From NCBI RefSeq assembly GCF_900115345.1, contig NZ_FOWC01000014.1, positions 1 through 64,000 of the forward strand: 64,000 nucleotides of DNA, in the 5' to 3' direction. Positions 7,120-16,818 of the stretch are shown in pieces. Under the pieces are notes generated by a model. The model worked only from the letters and a program-made list of their open reading frames with translations. It was not told where the DNA came from and did no database searches. The number at the start of each line of letters is the position of its first letter. Position 1 is the first letter of the stretch. The DNA is from Amycolatopsis rubida. GTDB taxonomy: Bacteria > Actinomycetota > Actinomycetes > Mycobacteriales > Pseudonocardiaceae. The position numbers and the translations under genes are program-made.

Positions 7120-9717
7120 ATGGAGCCCGAAGCTGGCGTGACCACGCCCACCCCGTCGGCCATGCGCCGTGCGCTCGCCCGGGCGCGAGACGGGAAGACG
7201 CTCGACGTCGCCGAGGCGGCCGTGCTGCTGCACGCTCGCGGCGACGACCTCAGGACTTTGTCCGACCACGCCTCCCGCATCCGCGACGCGGGCCTCGAAG
7301 AAGCCGGTCGCGCGGGGATCATCACCTACAGCCGCAAGGTGTTCATCCCGCTGACCCGGCTGTGCCGGGACCGGTGCGGCTACTGCACCTTCGTCACCGT
7401 CCCCGGCAGGCTCGAATCGCCGTTCCTGTCGCCGGACGAGGTCCTCGACATCGCCCGCAAGGGCGCCGAGATGGGCTGCAAGGAAGCCCTGTTCACCCTC
7501 GGCGACCGGCCGGAGGACCGCTGGAAGGCCGCACGCGAATGGCTGGACGCGCACGGCTACGACGACACGCTCTCCTATGTCCGCGCGATGGCGATCCGGG
7601 TGCTCGAAGAGACCGGCCTGCTGCCGCACCTCAACCCGGGCGTCCTGAGCTGGCAGGACTTCCAGCGGCTCAAGCCGGTCGCGCCGTCGATGGGCATGAT
7701 GCTGGAGACCACCGCGCGCAGGCTGTGGAGCGAGAAGGGCGGGCCGCATTACGGTTCGCCGGACAAGGATCCCGAGGTCCGGCTTCGGGTGCTGGAGGAC
7801 GCGGGCCGCAGCTCGGTGCCGTTCACCACCGGGGTGCTGATCGGGATCGGCGAGACGCACGAAGAACGCGCCGACGCGCTGTTCGCGATCCGCAAGACCG
7901 CGCGCGAGTACGGCGGCATCCAGGAAGTCATCGTGCAGAACTTCCGGGCCAAGCCGGACACGAAGATGCGCGCGACCCCGGACGCCGACCTCGAAGAACT
8001 GGCCGCGAACATCGCTGTGGCCCGGCTGGTGCTGGGTCCGCGGATGCGTATCCAGGCGCCGCCGAACCTCATCGGCGACCAGTACGACCTGATGATCCGC
8101 GCGGGCATCGACGACTGGGGCGGCGTTTCGCCGCTCACCCCGGACCACGTGAACCCGGAACGCGCGTGGCCGCAGATCGACCTGCTGGCACGGCAGACCG
8201 AGAAGGCCGGGTACGCGCTGCGCGAGCGGCTGACCATCTACCCGGAGTACGTGCGGCGCGGCCAGCCGTGGCTCGACCCGCGCGTCACACGGCACGTGGC
8301 GGCGCTGGTCGACGCGGAAACCGGGCTGGCCCGCGACGGCGCGATGCCGGTCGGGATCCCGTGGCAGGAGCCGGACGGCGGCTGGCAGGAATCCGGCCGC
8401 ACCGATCTGCACACCGAGATCGACACCACCGGCCGCACCGAGGACCGGCGAGGCGACTTCGATTCGGTCTACGGCGACTGGAAAGAGATCGGCCGCAAGA
8501 TCAAGACCGGTCCGCAGCGGTTCGACACCGACGTGCGGGATGCCTTGCGCAGTGCGGAAAAGGACCCCGCCGGGCTGTCCGACGACGCCGCGCTCGCCCT
8601 GCTGCACGCCGACGGGCCGGAGCTGGACGCGCTTACGAAACTGGCCGACGACCTGCGGCGCGAGGTCGTCGGGGACGACATCACCTTCGTCGTCACGCGG
8701 AACATCAACTTCACCAACGTCTGCTACACCGGCTGCCGGTTCTGCGCCTTCGCGCAGCGCAAGACCGACGCGGACGCGTACACGCTGTCGCTGGAGCAGG
8801 TCGGCGACCGGGTGGACGAGGCATGGGCCGCGGGCGCGACCGAGATCTGCATGCAGGGCGGGATCCACCCGGATCTGCCGGGCACCGCGTACTTCGACCT
8901 CGCGGCCGAGGTGAAGCGGCGGCAGCCGGAGATCCACCTGCACTCGTTCAGCCCGATGGAGGTCGTGAACGGAGCATCGCGGACGAATCTGTCCATTCGC
9001 GACTTCCTGATCCGGGCGAAGGAGTCCGGGGTGGACTCGCTGCCGGGCACCGCCGCGGAAATCCTCGACGACGACGTCCGGTGGGTGCTCACCAAGGGCA
9101 AGCTGCCGACGGACGCGTGGATCGAGGTGGTCACCACCGCGCACGACGTCGGGCTGCCGACCACGGCGACGATGATGTACGGCCACGTGGACAACCCGAG
9201 CCACTGGGTCGGGCACCTGAAACTGCTGGCCAAACTGCAGCGCGAAGGCGTGGAACGCAACGGGCGGCGCGGGTTCAGCGAGTTCGTGCTGCTGCCGTTC
9301 ATCCACCAGAGCTCGCCGATCTATCTGGCCGGGCTCGCCCGCGCGGGCACGACGCTGCGCGAGAACCGGGCAGTGCACGCGCTGTCGCGGCTGCTGCTGC
9401 ACGGCACGTTCGACAACATCCAGAGTTCCTGGGTGAAGCTCGGCGAGGAAGGCAGCCGGGCGGTGCTGCAGGGCGGCGTCAACGACATCGGCGGCACGCT
9501 GATGGAGGAGACGATCAGCCGGATGGCGGGCGCGGCGAACGGGTCGTACAAGACGATCAGCGACATGCGCGCGATGGTCGAGCCGCTCGGGCGTCCGCTG
9601 CGGCAGCGGACCACATCGTACGGGACGCCGACGGACGAGCGGATCGCCGCGGCGCAGGCGTCGGACGGGGTCGCGACGGCGGTGCGGAAGCCGTTGCTGC
9701 CGCTGCTCACGCCGTGA
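7120..9717 (+). CDS. fbiC: Bifunctional FO synthase (7,8-didemethyl-8-hydroxy-5-deazariboflavin synthase)
   Basis: About 865 residues with two radical-SAM domains, as in actinobacterial FbiC. The CofG-like half has CRDRCGYC with the three cluster cysteines at about 82-89. The CofH-like half has CYTGCRFC at about 535-542. Together they couple tyrosine to 5-amino-6-ribitylaminouracil to make FO, the chromophore precursor of coenzyme F420. It is a standalone gene here; other F420 genes are not in the window, although an F420-type nitroreductase domain lies at 26504-26908. Confidence 0.97.
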   Translation: MEPEAGVTTPTPSAMRRALARARDGKTLDVAEAAVLLHARGDDLRTLSDHASRIRDAGLEEAGRAGIITYSRKVFIPLTRLCRDRCGYCTFVTVPGRLESPFLSPDEVLDIARKGAEMGCKEALFTLGDRPEDRWKAAREWLDAHGYDDTLSYVRAMAIRVLEETGLLPHLNPGVLSWQDFQRLKPVAPSMGMMLETTARRLWSEKGGPHYGSPDKDPEVRLRVLEDAGRSSVPFTTGVLIGIGETHEERADALFAIRKTAREYGGIQEVIVQNFRAKPDTKMRATPDADLEELAANIAVARLVLGPRMRIQAPPNLIGDQYDLMIRAGIDDWGGVSPLTPDHVNPERAWPQIDLLARQTEKAGYALRERLTIYPEYVRRGQPWLDPRVTRHVAALVDAETGLARDGAMPVGIPWQEPDGGWQESGRTDLHTEIDTTGRTEDRRGDFDSVYGDWKEIGRKIKTGPQRFDTDVRDALRSAEKDPAGLSDDAALALLHADGPELDALTKLADDLRREVVGDDITFVVTRNINFTNVCYTGCRFCAFAQRKTDADAYTLSLEQVGDRVDEAWAAGATEICMQGGIHPDLPGTAYFDLAAEVKRRQPEIHLHSFSPMEVVNGASRTNLSIRDFLIRAKESGVDSLPGTAAEILDDDVRWVLTKGKLPTDAWIEVVTTAHDVGLPTTATMMYGHVDNPSHWVGHLKLLAKLQREGVERNGRRGFSEFVLLPFIHQSSPIYLAGLARAGTTLRENRAVHALSRLLLHGTFDNIQSSWVKLGEEGSRAVLQGGVNDIGGTLMEETISRMAGAANGSYKTISDMRAMVEPLGRPLRQRTTSYGTPTDERIAAAQASDGVATAVRKPLLPLLTP

Positions 9718-10683
9718 TCAACCGGTGCGGTGCAGCCGCCACAGCGCGATAGCCAGCTGCAACCGCAACCGGCCCGCGGGATCGCGCACTGGCCAGCCGA
9801 GCAGGTGTTCGGCGTGGGCCAGGCGCTCCTGCAGGGTCGAATGGTGCACTACCAGCGTGTTCGCGGCGGCACGCAGACTCGGAGCGCCCGCGACGGCGAC
9901 CAGCGTGGGCACTACCCACGGGGCCGCCGTGCGGGCGTGCTCCAGGCTCGCGACGTCCGCGACCGGTTCGGTGCGGGGTCCGACCGCATCGGCGAGCACG
10001 GCCAGTCCGCCGAGTTCGGCGTAGTCCACAACGGACGGTCCAGGATCGTCCTCGGCCGCGGTGAACCGGAAAGCCGTCCGGGCTTGTGCGCCGGACAACG
10101 GCAGGTCGGCCAAGTCCACCACGGTGCCAAGACCCGCCCGGGCGCGCCCCGACGGAGTCCACTGCGGAGGAACCACCAGCGGGACCCCGTCGGTCACGAC
10201 AGCTCGCGCGGCGGAGCCGAGGCCGAGGCGATGCGCGGCGCGAAGCCGGGTTCGTTCGTCCGCCGACGCGTCGAGCACCACTTCCACAGACGCCGGATCG
10301 ACGACCCGGCCGCGGGTGCGGTCCAGCACCGACCGAGCCGCGGCCGACGCGCGCTCCAGCACCATCGCGTCCACCGGGCTCGCCGGGCCGGGCCGTTCCA
10401 GCCACAGCGCGACCGGCCCGTCCGGACGGACCGGAGCCGACGGCCACTCCGGATCGGGCGGTTCGGCCGAAGGCACGACGCGTCCGTCCGGTTCGACGCG
10501 GACGCGCACCCGGCGTTCGTCGTCGGCCAGCCGCGCCGGGCAACCGGACAGCACCGCCGCCCCGCGCACGATCGGCTCCAGCCCGGCGCGGCCCTCGACC
10601 AGCCGGTCGAAGTAGGCGATGACCTTGACCGTCTCGGCCGCGCCGGGATCGAGCGCGCTCAGATGCGTGACCAGCTCCCTCAT
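9718..10683 (-). CDS. PucR-type transcriptional regulator
   Basis: 321 residues. The C-terminal 55 residues form a PucR helix-turn-helix (LRAAANTLVVHHSTLQERL then LQLAIALWRL). The upstream region is a poorly conserved GGDEF/GAF-like sensory part that I cannot assign to a ligand. The ATG at 10683 lies 23 bp after the esterase stop on the same strand, so it is probably the distal gene of an esterase-regulator operon. Its stop abuts the fbiC stop (convergent, no gap). Confidence 0.85.
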   Translation of the reverse strand: MRELVTHLSALDPGAAETVKVIAYFDRLVEGRAGLEPIVRGAAVLSGCPARLADDERRVRVRVEPDGRVVPSAEPPDPEWPSAPVRPDGPVALWLERPGPASPVDAMVLERASAAARSVLDRTRGRVVDPASVEVVLDASADERTRLRAAHRLGLGSAARAVVTDGVPLVVPPQWTPSGRARAGLGTVVDLADLPLSGAQARTAFRFTAAEDDPGPSVVDYAELGGLAVLADAVGPRTEPVADVASLEHARTAAPWVVPTLVAVAGAPSLRAAANTLVVHHSTLQERLAHAEHLLGWPVRDPAGRLRLQLAIALWRLHRTG

Positions 10684-10706
10684 CGGTCCATCATCGCTCG
10701 CCCGGT

Positions 10707-11669
10707 TCAGCCGAGCAGCCGCCGCAGCCACGGCGTCCGCTCGGCGCGGGCCTGCTGCGACAGCGCCGCCTGCGGAGCCGAGCCGTCGAAGCCGTGGAAA
10801 GCGCCGGGCCAGACGTGCAGTTCCGCTTGCACTCCGGACAGCCACAGCCGGTTCGCGTAGGCGACGACCTCGTCGCGGAAGGTCTCGGTGCTGCCGACGT
10901 CGAGGAATGCGGGCGGGAGCCCGGACAGGTCCTCGGCGCGTGCGGGCGCGGCGTACGGCGACACGTCCGGGCCGCCGCGAGCGTCGCCGAGCAGCGCGGT
11001 CCAGCCGACGTTGTTCGCGGTGCGGTCCCAGCTGCCCAGTTCGGCCATCTGGATCGCCGACGGCGAATCGTTGCGGTCGTCGAGCATCGGGTACACGAGC
11101 AGCTGGCCGAGCAGTTCCGGTCCGCCGCGGTCCCGGGCGAGCAGCGCCGTCGCCGCCGCGAGCCCGCCGCCCGCGCTCGCCCCGCCGATCACGACGCGCG
11201 AGGCGTCGAAGCCGTGCTCGGCGGCGTGCTTGACCGTCCATTCCAGGCCGGCGTAGCAGTCCTCGACCGGAGCCGGATGCGGGTGTTCGGGCGCGACCCG
11301 GTAGTCGACGCAGACGAAGCCGAGGCCCAGTTCGGTCGCGTACTCCTTGAGGAAGTACAGGTCGCCGCCCTGGTGGCCGCCGATGATCATGCCGCCGCCG
11401 TGCAGCCAGTACAGCACCGGGACGTCGACCGCCCCGGCGGGCCGCGCGAGGATGAGCGGGATCGGGCCGCGCGGGCCTTCGGCGTCCGCTTCGGACACTT
11501 CGAGGGCTCCGTCGGCGGTGATCTCCTCCAGCGAGATCTGCCGCTTCGCCGCGGCCGCGCGCACCGCCGGGATCGATTCGAGCGTCTCGATCGGCGGACG
11601 CTCGGTTGCCAGCACCTCAAGCGCCGCGGCCAGCTCGGGGTCGAACGGGAGCGGTGGATACGCAGTCAT
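10707..11669 (-). CDS. Alpha/beta hydrolase, hormone-sensitive-lipase-like esterase
   Basis: 320 residues with HGGGMIIGG (oxyanion hole of the HSL class), GGASAGGG (nucleophile Ser) and late GAFHGFDG (catalytic His). It should hydrolyse short- to medium-chain carboxylic esters in the cytoplasm; no signal peptide is present. Start ATG is preceded by TTGGAGG about 8 bp upstream. It is followed by the PucR regulator, which may control it. Confidence 0.9.
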   Translation of the reverse strand: MTAYPPLPFDPELAAALEVLATERPPIETLESIPAVRAAAAKRQISLEEITADGALEVSEADAEGPRGPIPLILARPAGAVDVPVLYWLHGGGMIIGGHQGGDLYFLKEYATELGLGFVCVDYRVAPEHPHPAPVEDCYAGLEWTVKHAAEHGFDASRVVIGGASAGGGLAAATALLARDRGGPELLGQLLVYPMLDDRNDSPSAIQMAELGSWDRTANNVGWTALLGDARGGPDVSPYAAPARAEDLSGLPPAFLDVGSTETFRDEVVAYANRLWLSGVQAELHVWPGAFHGFDGSAPQAALSQQARAERTPWLRRLLG

Positions 11670-11767
11670 CGCGGGGCCTCCAAGGACTCGGGTGCTGGCC
11701 CCATCCTCGCCGCCCGGGAGCCGGACCGGGCCAGCCGGGCGGCGGGAATCTCCCGCCAGGCGGCGGG

Positions 11768-12829
11768 TCAGCGGTCCAGGCTGATCGCGTTCTTCGCCCG
11801 CTCGACCGATTCCTCCGACGCGGGCCCCGCCGCGTTTTCCGTGGCCAGCGCCTGGTTCAGCTCGACGAACGGGCGCATCCGGGCCTCGTAGCCCGCCACG
11901 GATTCCGCCAGCACGTACGCGCCGGCCAAGGCGAGGCTCGTGCCCTGTCCCGACAGCACGGACGCGCAGTACCCGGCGTCGCCGACCAGCGCGACCCGGC
12001 CGGTCGTCCAGCGGTCGAGACGGATCTGGAGCATGGCGTCGAAGAAGAACGTCTCGGACTCCTCCATGGCTTTGACCAGGTCGGGCACCGGGCCGCCGAC
12101 CTCGCTCAGGCGTTCCGCGACGAGCTTCTTCTGCTCCGCGACCTCCCGGATCTCGCGGTACTCCGGCTCGCCGAAACCGAGCGTCACCCGGATCTCCTCG
12201 TTGCCCGGCACCGGATAGACCGCGCCGCCGACGCCCTCGCCCTGGAACCAGATCTGCCAGTCTTCGAGGCCGACCGTGTTGGCCGCCGGGAAAATCGCCA
12301 GGTACTGGCCGAGATAGCGGCGGAACTGGTCCTCCGGGCCGAACGCGAGCCGCCGGACCGCCGAATGCGCGCCGTCCGCGCCCACGATCAGGTCGAACGT
12401 GCGGGGTTCGGCCTCGGCGAACTCGACCCGGCCGGACTCGGCGTCGAGCGCGGTGATCTCGTCGCCGAAGCGGAACTCGACGCCGGCGGCCTCGTGCAGC
12501 AGCTCGACCAGGTCGTCGCGGAGGATCTCGACGTCCTCGCTGTCGAGCCGGCCGCTGCTGTACGCGCGCTCCTCGGAACGGAACATTTCGTTGCCGGACG
12601 CGTCCAGCATCGACATCCCGCGCATCCGCGTGCGCTTCGCGCGGACCTGCTCGCCAATGCCCATCCGGTCGATGACCTCCAGCGCGACGCCGCGGACGTC
12701 GATCGCCTGACCTCCGCTGCGCAACCCCTCGGCGCGCTCCACGACCGTCACGTCATAGCCGCTGCGGCGCAGCCAGTAGGCCGACGCGCAACCCGCGACT
12801 CCCGCGCCGCAAACCAGCGCTTCAGGCAT
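11768..12829 (-). CDS. FAD-dependent monooxygenase (aromatic hydroxylase type)
   Basis: 353 residues. It has GAGVAG at the N-terminus for FAD ADP-binding, the DG motif GADGAHSAVR in the middle, and GDAGYCASVLSGQGTSLAL for the flavin ribityl contact. This is the PHBH-fold group A monooxygenase family that includes TetX and antibiotic or polyketide hydroxylases. Start supported by GAGGTGAGG. The divergent GntR-TetR fusion gene starts 117 bp away and is the likely regulator, in a layout typical of drug-responsive inactivation or efflux genes. Confidence 0.88.
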   Translation of the reverse strand: MPEALVCGAGVAGCASAYWLRRSGYDVTVVERAEGLRSGGQAIDVRGVALEVIDRMGIGEQVRAKRTRMRGMSMLDASGNEMFRSEERAYSSGRLDSEDVEILRDDLVELLHEAAGVEFRFGDEITALDAESGRVEFAEAEPRTFDLIVGADGAHSAVRRLAFGPEDQFRRYLGQYLAIFPAANTVGLEDWQIWFQGEGVGGAVYPVPGNEEIRVTLGFGEPEYREIREVAEQKKLVAERLSEVGGPVPDLVKAMEESETFFFDAMLQIRLDRWTTGRVALVGDAGYCASVLSGQGTSLALAGAYVLAESVAGYEARMRPFVELNQALATENAAGPASEESVERAKNAISLDR

Positions 12830-12900
12830 GTCCTCACCTCTCGGTACGGTGCATCATTACCCTGATGAACCTGCCGTGACCTGGACTCTGCTGCCAAAAC

Positions 12901-12936
12901 TGACCTAGTACAGATGACCCGCTGACCTAGTACAGA
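12901..12936. promoter_or_regulatory. Tandem 14-bp operator candidates
   Basis: TGACCTAGTACAGA occurs exactly at 12901-12914 and 12923-12936. The copies are 22 bp apart start to start, about two helical turns, between the monooxygenase and the fusion regulator. CTAGTAC is a common element in GntR-type operator/promoter regions. Two same-face copies suit cooperative binding and autoregulation by the downstream gene product. Confidence 0.6.
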
Positions 12937-12946
12937 CAGGACCTCG

Positions 12947-13930
12947 ATGCCGACCGAACCGCCGTACCTCCGCGTCGCCGCCGCGCTGCGCGAAGAGATC
13001 TCGCAGCTGCCGCCGGGCGCGAAGGTGCCTTCGACGCGTCAGCTGGCTTCGACGCATGGTGTCGCGAATGCCACCGCGGCCAAGGCGCTCGACGTGTTGC
13101 GCCGCGAAGGCGTGGTCCGCGCTGAACCGCGGTCAGGCCATGTCGTCGCTGGTCAGCAGGCGGAGGCTGAGTCGAAGCGTCCGGTGTTGACCCGGGATCG
13201 GTTGATACGTGCGGCAATCGCGATCGCCGACACGGAAGGCGTCGCGGCGCTGTCGATGCGCGGACTCGCCGCGCGGCTGGGCGTTCCGGCGATGGCGCCG
13301 TACCGCTATCTGTCCGGAAAGGACGAACTGATTTTCCTGATGGCGGACACTGTCTACGGCGAAACCGGTTACCCGGCGCGGGAACCGGAGGGGTGGCGGG
13401 CGCGGTTGGAGCTGGTGGCGCGCACGCTGTGGTCAGTGCACCGGCGGCATCCGTGGCTTGCCCATCTCGTCCCGCTCACCCGGCCCTGGCCGCTGCCGAA
13501 CCTCGCGGCGCACAACGAACGCGCGCTGGCCGCGTTGTCGGTCTTCGGACTGAACGCGGCTGACCTGTGCGATTTGAATGTGCTGTGCTACAACCACATC
13601 CAGGGCACCGCGATCCATCTGGAACGCGAACGGCACGCGATGGGGGCGACCGGGATCACCGAGGATCAGTGGATGGAGACACAGGCGCGGGGGTATGCGG
13701 CGCTGACGGGGTCGGGACGGTATCCGGTGCTGGCGCGGATGGTGCGGGATCTTGCCGAGGGATACGACCTCGATCTGGACCATCTGTTCGAGATCGGGCT
13801 GCAGGCACTGCTGGACGGGCTGGCTGTCCGGTATCCGGTCGGCGGGGCGGTTTCCGGGCTGTACGGCTGCGTTGCGCCCGGTGGAACTGGCGGGCCAGCC
13901 TCCGCGAACTCGCCGGCCGCTAAGGAGTGA
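12947..13930 (+). CDS. GntR-TetR fusion transcriptional regulator
   Basis: 327 residues with two DNA-binding modules. Residues 1-70 form a GntR winged helix (VAAALREEISQLPPGAKVPS and ATAAKALDVLRREGVV). Residues from about 82 form a complete TetR protein: helix-turn-helix (ALSMRGLAARLGVPAMAPYRY) and a C-terminal ligand domain of the TetR_C_1 type. This architecture is known in actinomycetes, often next to monooxygenase or efflux genes. It probably represses the divergent monooxygenase and itself through the tandem repeats. Its end overlaps the convergent LVIVD gene by 11 bp. Confidence 0.88.
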   Translation: MPTEPPYLRVAAALREEISQLPPGAKVPSTRQLASTHGVANATAAKALDVLRREGVVRAEPRSGHVVAGQQAEAESKRPVLTRDRLIRAAIAIADTEGVAALSMRGLAARLGVPAMAPYRYLSGKDELIFLMADTVYGETGYPAREPEGWRARLELVARTLWSVHRRHPWLAHLVPLTRPWPLPNLAAHNERALAALSVFGLNAADLCDLNVLCYNHIQGTAIHLERERHAMGATGITEDQWMETQARGYAALTGSGRYPVLARMVRDLAEGYDLDLDHLFEIGLQALLDGLAVRYPVGGAVSGLYGCVAPGGTGGPASANSPAAKE

Positions 13931-15251
13931 GCTTCAGAATGTCGATCCCCCGCTTGTTGTCCGCCACATACGCGTACCCGTCGTGCCAGTACGGTGCCCA
14001 CGAAGCCGCGTCCGCCGGACGGAAGTACGCGATCTGCGTCGGGTTCGACGGGTCGCTCACGTCCAGGAATCGCGTGCCCTGCGCGTAAAACGACTGCACC
14101 AGCACGTGCCCGCGCAGGTCGAAGTAGTGCGCCGAGCAGTCGTCGGACACCGGGTCGCTGCCTTCCTGCCCGGCGACGCTCCAGGTGCCGATGCTGCGCA
14201 TCCGGAACGGCTTCTCCGGCGTGGACCGCCAGCCTTCGCCCTGGTACGAGCCGTCCAGTGCCGAGATCGTCAGCACGCCGTCGCCCGCGCAGCCGGGGAG
14301 GAAGCTTTCCTCGGTGGCGTACACGAGGTCGTGCCCGCGCCAGGCGCCGTCGTCGCGGGGGCCGACCGGGTGGAAGCTGTTGTGCATGAACTTCGACGGT
14401 GCGGCGGTTTCCGACACTCCGCCGCCCGCGTACGGCACCGGGTTGAGCGCCGTGGCCCAGCGGTAGCGGTTCTGCACCGGGTCGCGGTGGAGGCCGGACG
14501 TCCAGTACCCGCGCACGCCACCCGCGCCGGACACCCACGCGACGCCCTTCTTGTCCACCTGAACGTCATGCACGTAATCGGTTTTGCCGTCATTGCGGGC
14601 GAGTTCGATCGGGTCCGGGTGCACCTTCGGGGCGCGCGGGTCGCGCACGTCGGTGACCCAGATCGGCCTGCCGCCCCAGTCCGCGGGCTGGTCGTCGGCC
14701 TTCGCCGGGCCGCCGGTCCAGAGGTAGCGGCAGCCCTCGACACAGCTGGTGGTGTGGCCGGCCGGGACCTTGACGTAGCTGAGGATCTCCGGTTTCTCCG
14801 GATGCGCCACGTCGACCACGTAGATGCCGGATTCGCCGGTGTGCGTGTTGCCCTTGAACGCGCGCGGGTCCCGGGAAAGGAACACGAGCTTGCGGTTCGC
14901 GTCGACCTCGGTGTCCTCGGTTTCCCACAGCCCGGGCAGGCTCAGCTCGCCGATCGCGCGCGGCTTGGCCGGATTGGCCGTGAGGTCGTACACCTTCAGG
15001 CCGAACTGGCCGGACACGACCATCACGTCGCGTGTGCCGTAGCTGAGGAAGTTCGCCGAAATGGCTCCTTGCGCGTCGGGCACGTTGCCGACCGGCCGCA
15101 CGCCCTTGATCGCGCCCGGATCGCCGAGGCTGTGCTTCGCTTCGGTGACCGGCTTGTCGTCCTCGCAGGCCGCGGCGGGCAATCCGGTGGCGAGGAGGGT
15201 CGCCGCCGCGGTCGCGATCGCCAGTCCGGAGCGGATCCACCAACGGCGCAC
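13920..15251 (-). CDS. Secreted LVIVD-repeat / beta-propeller protein
   Basis: 443 residues from the GTG at 15251, which has an AGGAGGT ribosome site 5 nt upstream; longer in-frame extensions lack one. A signal peptide (VRRWWIRSG, hydrophobic stretch, LPAAA) should be cleaved before CEDDK. The body has repeated segments such as GLKVYDLTANPAKP, GIYVVDVAHPEKPEIL and TRFLDVSDPSNPTQIAYF, typical LVIVD propeller blades. The family is common and mostly uncharacterised in actinomycetes. Role in the envelope or medium unknown. Confidence 0.88.
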   Translation of the reverse strand: MRRWWIRSGLAIATAAATLLATGLPAAACEDDKPVTEAKHSLGDPGAIKGVRPVGNVPDAQGAISANFLSYGTRDVMVVSGQFGLKVYDLTANPAKPRAIGELSLPGLWETEDTEVDANRKLVFLSRDPRAFKGNTHTGESGIYVVDVAHPEKPEILSYVKVPAGHTTSCVEGCRYLWTGGPAKADDQPADWGGRPIWVTDVRDPRAPKVHPDPIELARNDGKTDYVHDVQVDKKGVAWVSGAGGVRGYWTSGLHRDPVQNRYRWATALNPVPYAGGGVSETAAPSKFMHNSFHPVGPRDDGAWRGHDLVYATEESFLPGCAGDGVLTISALDGSYQGEGWRSTPEKPFRMRSIGTWSVAGQEGSDPVSDDCSAHYFDLRGHVLVQSFYAQGTRFLDVSDPSNPTQIAYFRPADAASWAPYWHDGYAYVADNKRGIDILKLTP

Positions 15252-15351
15252 GCGAAACCTCCTGGAGACCCAGTGTGACGGGAGTACTTTATGGCGGTCC
15301 CTAACCGGACACAACCGCCTTTCGTTGCTTTCCACCTGGTAGTAAGACAGC

Positions 15352-16818
15352 ATGCGATCGCGTCTGCTGGTCCCGCTCACGCTCGCCGCCGTCGTCGCGG
15401 CCGGTCTTCCCGGCTGTTCGTCCTCGGCCGAACCCGCTCAGCCCGGCGTCCTGTCGGTCGGCCTCGGCGAACCCGGCACGCTGCTGCCCGCCGACGTCAC
15501 CGATCCGTCCGGGCGGCTCGTCACCGGCGCGTTGTGGACTCCGCTCGCCGATTACGATCCGGCCAGCGGAAAAGTCACCCCGCGCGCGGCCGAGTCGATC
15601 ACCAGCGCGGACCGGGTGACCTGGACCGTCCGGCTGCGGCCCGGGAAATTCCACGACGGCACTCCGGTCACCGCGAAGTCCTATGTGGACACCTGGAAGG
15701 CGATCGCGGGCCACCACTGGGCCAGCACACCGGTGCTCACGAAGTCCCTGCGAGCCAAGGAAATAACCGCAGTCGACGCGAAGCAGCTGCGGATCGTGCT
15801 CGACCGGCCGTCGAATCAGGTGCCGGCCTGGCTGTCCGCGCCCGGGCTCGTGCCGCTGCCCGCGTCGGTGCTGAAATCGCGCGACTGGAACGGATTCGCC
15901 CGCCATCCGATCGGCAACGGCCCGCTGCGACTGGAGGGCGACTGGCAGTCCGGCTCCGGCGGCAAGCTCGTCCGGGTCGCGGCGGATCCGGGGCGGGCCA
16001 AGAAAATCGAGCTGCGCGTCGGCAACCCGGCGGAGCAGTACGACGAGGTCAAGGACGGCAAACTCGACGTCGCCACGTCCGTCCCGGGCGAGCGGCACGA
16101 GGCGATGCACGCCGATTTCGCCGACCGGCACACAATGTGGGCGCTCCCCCGCGCCGGCTACCTGGTGTTTTCCGCCGAGGCAACACGATTCGCCGATCCC
16201 ACGGTGCGACACGCCTTCGCGCTCGGCACCGACCGTGCCGCGCTGGAGTCCGGCCCGCTCGCGCACCAGGCGGACGCGGCCAAGGGATTGCTGCCGCCCG
16301 CGGTCGCGCCCGGCGAGCGGTCCGGGAACTGCCGTCCCTGCACATTCGACGGTCCGGCCGCCAAATCCCTGCTGGAGCAAGCGGGATTCACCGGCGACGC
16401 GGCCGTCTACTACGACAGCTTCGACGGCACCTGGCCGCAAGCCTTGGCCGGGGGCCTGTCGAAGAGCCTGGGAATTCCGGTTACCGCACAGCGAAAAGCC
16501 ATCGGCGGCAAGCCGAGCGGACCGGCCGCGCTGGAGGTCAAGGCCGTGTCGCCGAGCCCGGCCGACCTTCTCCACGCGCTCGCGGACGCCGCTGGTTACA
16601 CCGATGCCGGGTTCGCCGCCGACCTCAATTCCGCCGAAACCACCGCGTCACCGGAGGAAGCCGCGCAGCTGTTCCGGATCGCGGAGAACGAGGCCTTGCG
16701 CGATCTTCCGGCCATTCCACTGTGGACGGGACACGGCCACGCCGTCTGGTCCGCCCGGGTCCACGACACCGTGACGACGCCGTTCGCCGGAATCGACCTG
16801 ACGCGGCTGCGTGACTAA
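15352..16818 (+). CDS. ABC transporter substrate-binding lipoprotein, family 5 (peptide type)
   Basis: 488 residues. Signal sequence with lipobox LPGC, followed by a SBP_bac_5 body (VTWTVRLRPGKFHDGTPVTA motif). It would bind peptides or similar ligands at the outer membrane face. No permease or ATPase gene is adjacent, so it is an orphan component. TAGTAA at 15340-15345 lies 6 nt before the ATG and may be the -10 of a leaderless transcript. It is divergent from the LVIVD gene and overlaps the LysR stop by 4 bp. Confidence 0.88.
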   Translation: MRSRLLVPLTLAAVVAAGLPGCSSSAEPAQPGVLSVGLGEPGTLLPADVTDPSGRLVTGALWTPLADYDPASGKVTPRAAESITSADRVTWTVRLRPGKFHDGTPVTAKSYVDTWKAIAGHHWASTPVLTKSLRAKEITAVDAKQLRIVLDRPSNQVPAWLSAPGLVPLPASVLKSRDWNGFARHPIGNGPLRLEGDWQSGSGGKLVRVAADPGRAKKIELRVGNPAEQYDEVKDGKLDVATSVPGERHEAMHADFADRHTMWALPRAGYLVFSAEATRFADPTVRHAFALGTDRAALESGPLAHQADAAKGLLPPAVAPGERSGNCRPCTFDGPAAKSLLEQAGFTGDAAVYYDSFDGTWPQALAGGLSKSLGIPVTAQRKAIGGKPSGPAALEVKAVSPSPADLLHALADAAGYTDAGFAADLNSAETTASPEEAAQLFRIAENEALRDLPAIPLWTGHGHAVWSARVHDTVTTPFAGIDLTRLRD

